A stretch of 64,000 bases of DNA from Malurus cyaneus samueli (lineage: Eukaryota; Chordata; Aves; Passeriformes; Maluridae): assembly GCA_009741485.1 (NCBI GenBank), contig CM019228.1, forward strand, positions 11,368,448-11,432,447. Reading direction: 5' to 3'. Position 1 is the stretch's first letter; each line of letters opens with the position of its first letter. This document shows positions 48,001 through 51,000 of this stretch, one piece after another. The notes below the pieces were generated by a model that ran no database searches, was not told the DNA's origin, and saw only the letters and a program-made list of their open reading frames with translations. The translations under genes and the position numbers were made by a program.

Positions 48001-51000
48001 CTGATGGGTTTAATGGGCACATTCTGATGGGTTTAATGGGCTCTTTGCTGTGCAGGGCACCCGGGTTCCACCTGCCCCAGGACCCGCAGGTTCCCTGCAT
48101 CCTCATCGGGCCCGGCACCGGCATCGCCCCTTTCCGGAGCTTCTGGCAGCAGCGGCTCTTCGACATCCAGCACAAAGGTGGGGCCGCCCTGCTCCTCCCT
48201 TCTCAAGGCTTTTGGGAATGCTGGGTTGGGATCCCATCCTGCCAGGGATGTCCTGGCAGGTCTGGCAGGACTGGGCTTGTGGAAATTGGGTAAGACATTA
48301 CCCTCCTCCCATTCCCATTCCCATCCATCCTCCCATCCATCCCATCCCAATCCCATCCATCCCATCCCATCCCATCCCCATCCATCCAGGGCTGAAGCCT
48401 TGTCCCATGGTCCTGGTGTTCGGCTGCCGGCAGTCCCGGATCGACCACATCTACAAGGAGGAGACGCTCTTTGCCAAAACCCAAGGTGTCTTCAGAGAGC
48501 TGTACACGGCCTATTCCCGGGAACCTGACAAACCAAAGGTGGGTGAAAAGAGGGAAAAGTGGGAAAATGGAAAAAAAGGGAAAAAAAGGGAAAATGGGAA
48601 AATGGAAAAAGAGGGGAAAAGGAAAAAAATGAAAGGGGAAAGGAAAGGAAAAAGGGAAGGGAAGGGAAGGGAAGGGAAGGGAAGGGAAGGAAGGGAAGGG
48701 AAGGGAAGGGAAGGGAAGGGAAGGGAAGGAGAAGGGAAGGGAAAAAGTAAAAGAAAAAGAAAAAGGAAAAAAAGAAAAATAAAAAGGAAAGGAAATAGGA
48801 AAAGGAAAAGGAAAAGGAAAAGGAAAAGGAAAAGGAAAAGGAAAAGGAAAAGGAAAAGGAAAAGGAAAAGGAAAAGGAAAAGGATGTCACCCAGTGGTGA
48901 CACCTGCTCCAAATTCCTACCGGGACCTGACCCAGCCTGGCAATGAAAGACACGGTGAAGGTGTGGCCATGCGAGGGCAGAGCAGTGCTCTGCTGCTGTC
49001 CCCACCCCTCCTCTGTCACCGTGGGTGCTGTGAGGCACAGGTGGCCCCCAGAGAGGGGTCACCTCTCCCGCTGCCCCAGGGCGGGCAGGGCCGAGGCACT
49101 GCAGTTAACCCCGGTCCTCTCCTCCTGCTGTCCCCAGAAATACGTGCAGGACGTGCTGCAGGAGCAGCTGGCCCCGACCGTGTTCAAGGCGCTGAAGGAG
49201 CAGGGAGGCCACATCTATGTCTGCGGGGATGTCACCATGGCCGGGGACGTCCTCAAGGCCGTGCAGCGCATCGTCAGGCAGCAGGGCCAGCTGTCGGCCG
49301 AGGAGGCTGGAGCCTTCCTCAGCAAGCTGCGGGTGAGTGAGGCTGCAGTGGGACACTGCCACCCCTGTGTGTGACACTGTCACCTGTGTGTGTGACACTG
49401 TCACCTGTGTGAGTGACACTGCCACCTCTGTGTGTGTGACACTGACACCCGCGTATGTGACACCGCCACCACCTCTGTGTGTGTGACACTGACACCTCTG
49501 TGTGTGTGACACTGACACCTCTGTGTGTGTGACACCACCACCTCTGTGTGTGTGACACCATCACCTCTGTGTGTGTGACACTGACACCTCTGTGTGTGTG
49601 ACACCACCACCTCTGTGTGTGTGACCCACACACCTCTGTGTGTGTGACACTGAACACCTCTGTGTGTGTGACACCACCACTCCTGCTGTGTGTGTGACAC
49701 TGACACCTCGTGTGTGTGTGACACCCACCTCTGTGTGTGACTGAACCGTGTATGTGACACCACCACCTCTGTGTGTGTGACACCACCACCTCTGTGTGTG
49801 TGACACTGACACCCGTGTATGTGACACCACCACCTCTGTGTGTGTGACACTGACACCTCTGTGTGTGTGACACCACCACCTCTGTGTGTGACACCACCAC
49901 CTCTGTGTGACACTGACACCTTTGTGTGTGTGACACTGACACCCGTGTATGTGACACCACCACCTCTGTGTGTGACACTGCCACCCCTGTGTGTGACACT
50001 GTGAGTGTGACACAAGTGAGTGTGACACTGCCACCTCTGTGTGTGCGGCACTGTCACCTGTGTGTGTGACACTGACACTTCTGTGTGTGTGACACTGTCA
50101 CCTGTGTGTGTGACACTGTCACCTGTGTGTGTGACACTGCCACCTCTGTGTGTGTGACACTGACACCTCTGTGTGAGTGACAGACATCTCTGTGTATGAC
50201 ACTGTCACTTGTGTGTGTGGACACTGCCACCCTGGTGACACTGCACCTTGTGTGTGAGTAACACCACCTGTCCGTGTGTGTGATGCTGTGTGTGTGACAC
50301 CAGCACCTGTGTGTGACACCACAGCCTGTGTGACACTACTGCCTTTGTGTGACACCACTGCCACCCATGTGTCTGTGACACCACCGTGTGTGTGTGACAC
50401 CAACAACTGTGTGTATGTGTGACACTGCCACCTGTGTGTGACACCAGCAGCTGTGTGTGACACCACAGCCTGTGACACTGCTTCCATTCATGTGTGACAC
50501 TGCCACCTGTATGTGACACCAGATGCTGTGTGTGTGACACTGACACCTCTGTGTGAGTGACAGACATCTCTGTGTATGACACTGTCACTTGTGTGTGTGA
50601 CACTGCCACCTCTGTGTGACACTGCCACCTCTGTGTGTGAGTAACACCCCTGTCCGTGTGTGTGATGCTGTGTGTGTGACACCACCACCTGTGAGTGACA
50701 CCACTGCCTCTTTCATTGGAGGCCTCCAAGGGGCAGATATGGAAAAATGTCTCCACAAGCCCACCCCCCACAGGGTGAATACACTTTTATAACTTCAACA
50801 AATTAACATAATTGCCCAGAATTCCAATTAGGAGCACAGGTGATGAGGTCATTCCCTCATCCCTTCTGGTCCAACCCTTTTCTGAGCCCCGCCTTGGCTG
50901 TGCTTTTTTAATGGAAATGTGGCTCCAAGAGCCTTTTTTCAACCCTGGTAGCCAAAATGGGATGGGGGCCCTGGAATGGGTTTGGTCTTTGTGCCTGGGA

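Noticed and set aside
48492..49062. Phe/Ser-rich minus-strand ORFs
   Set aside because: They arise from the purine array after exon 26 read in antisense.
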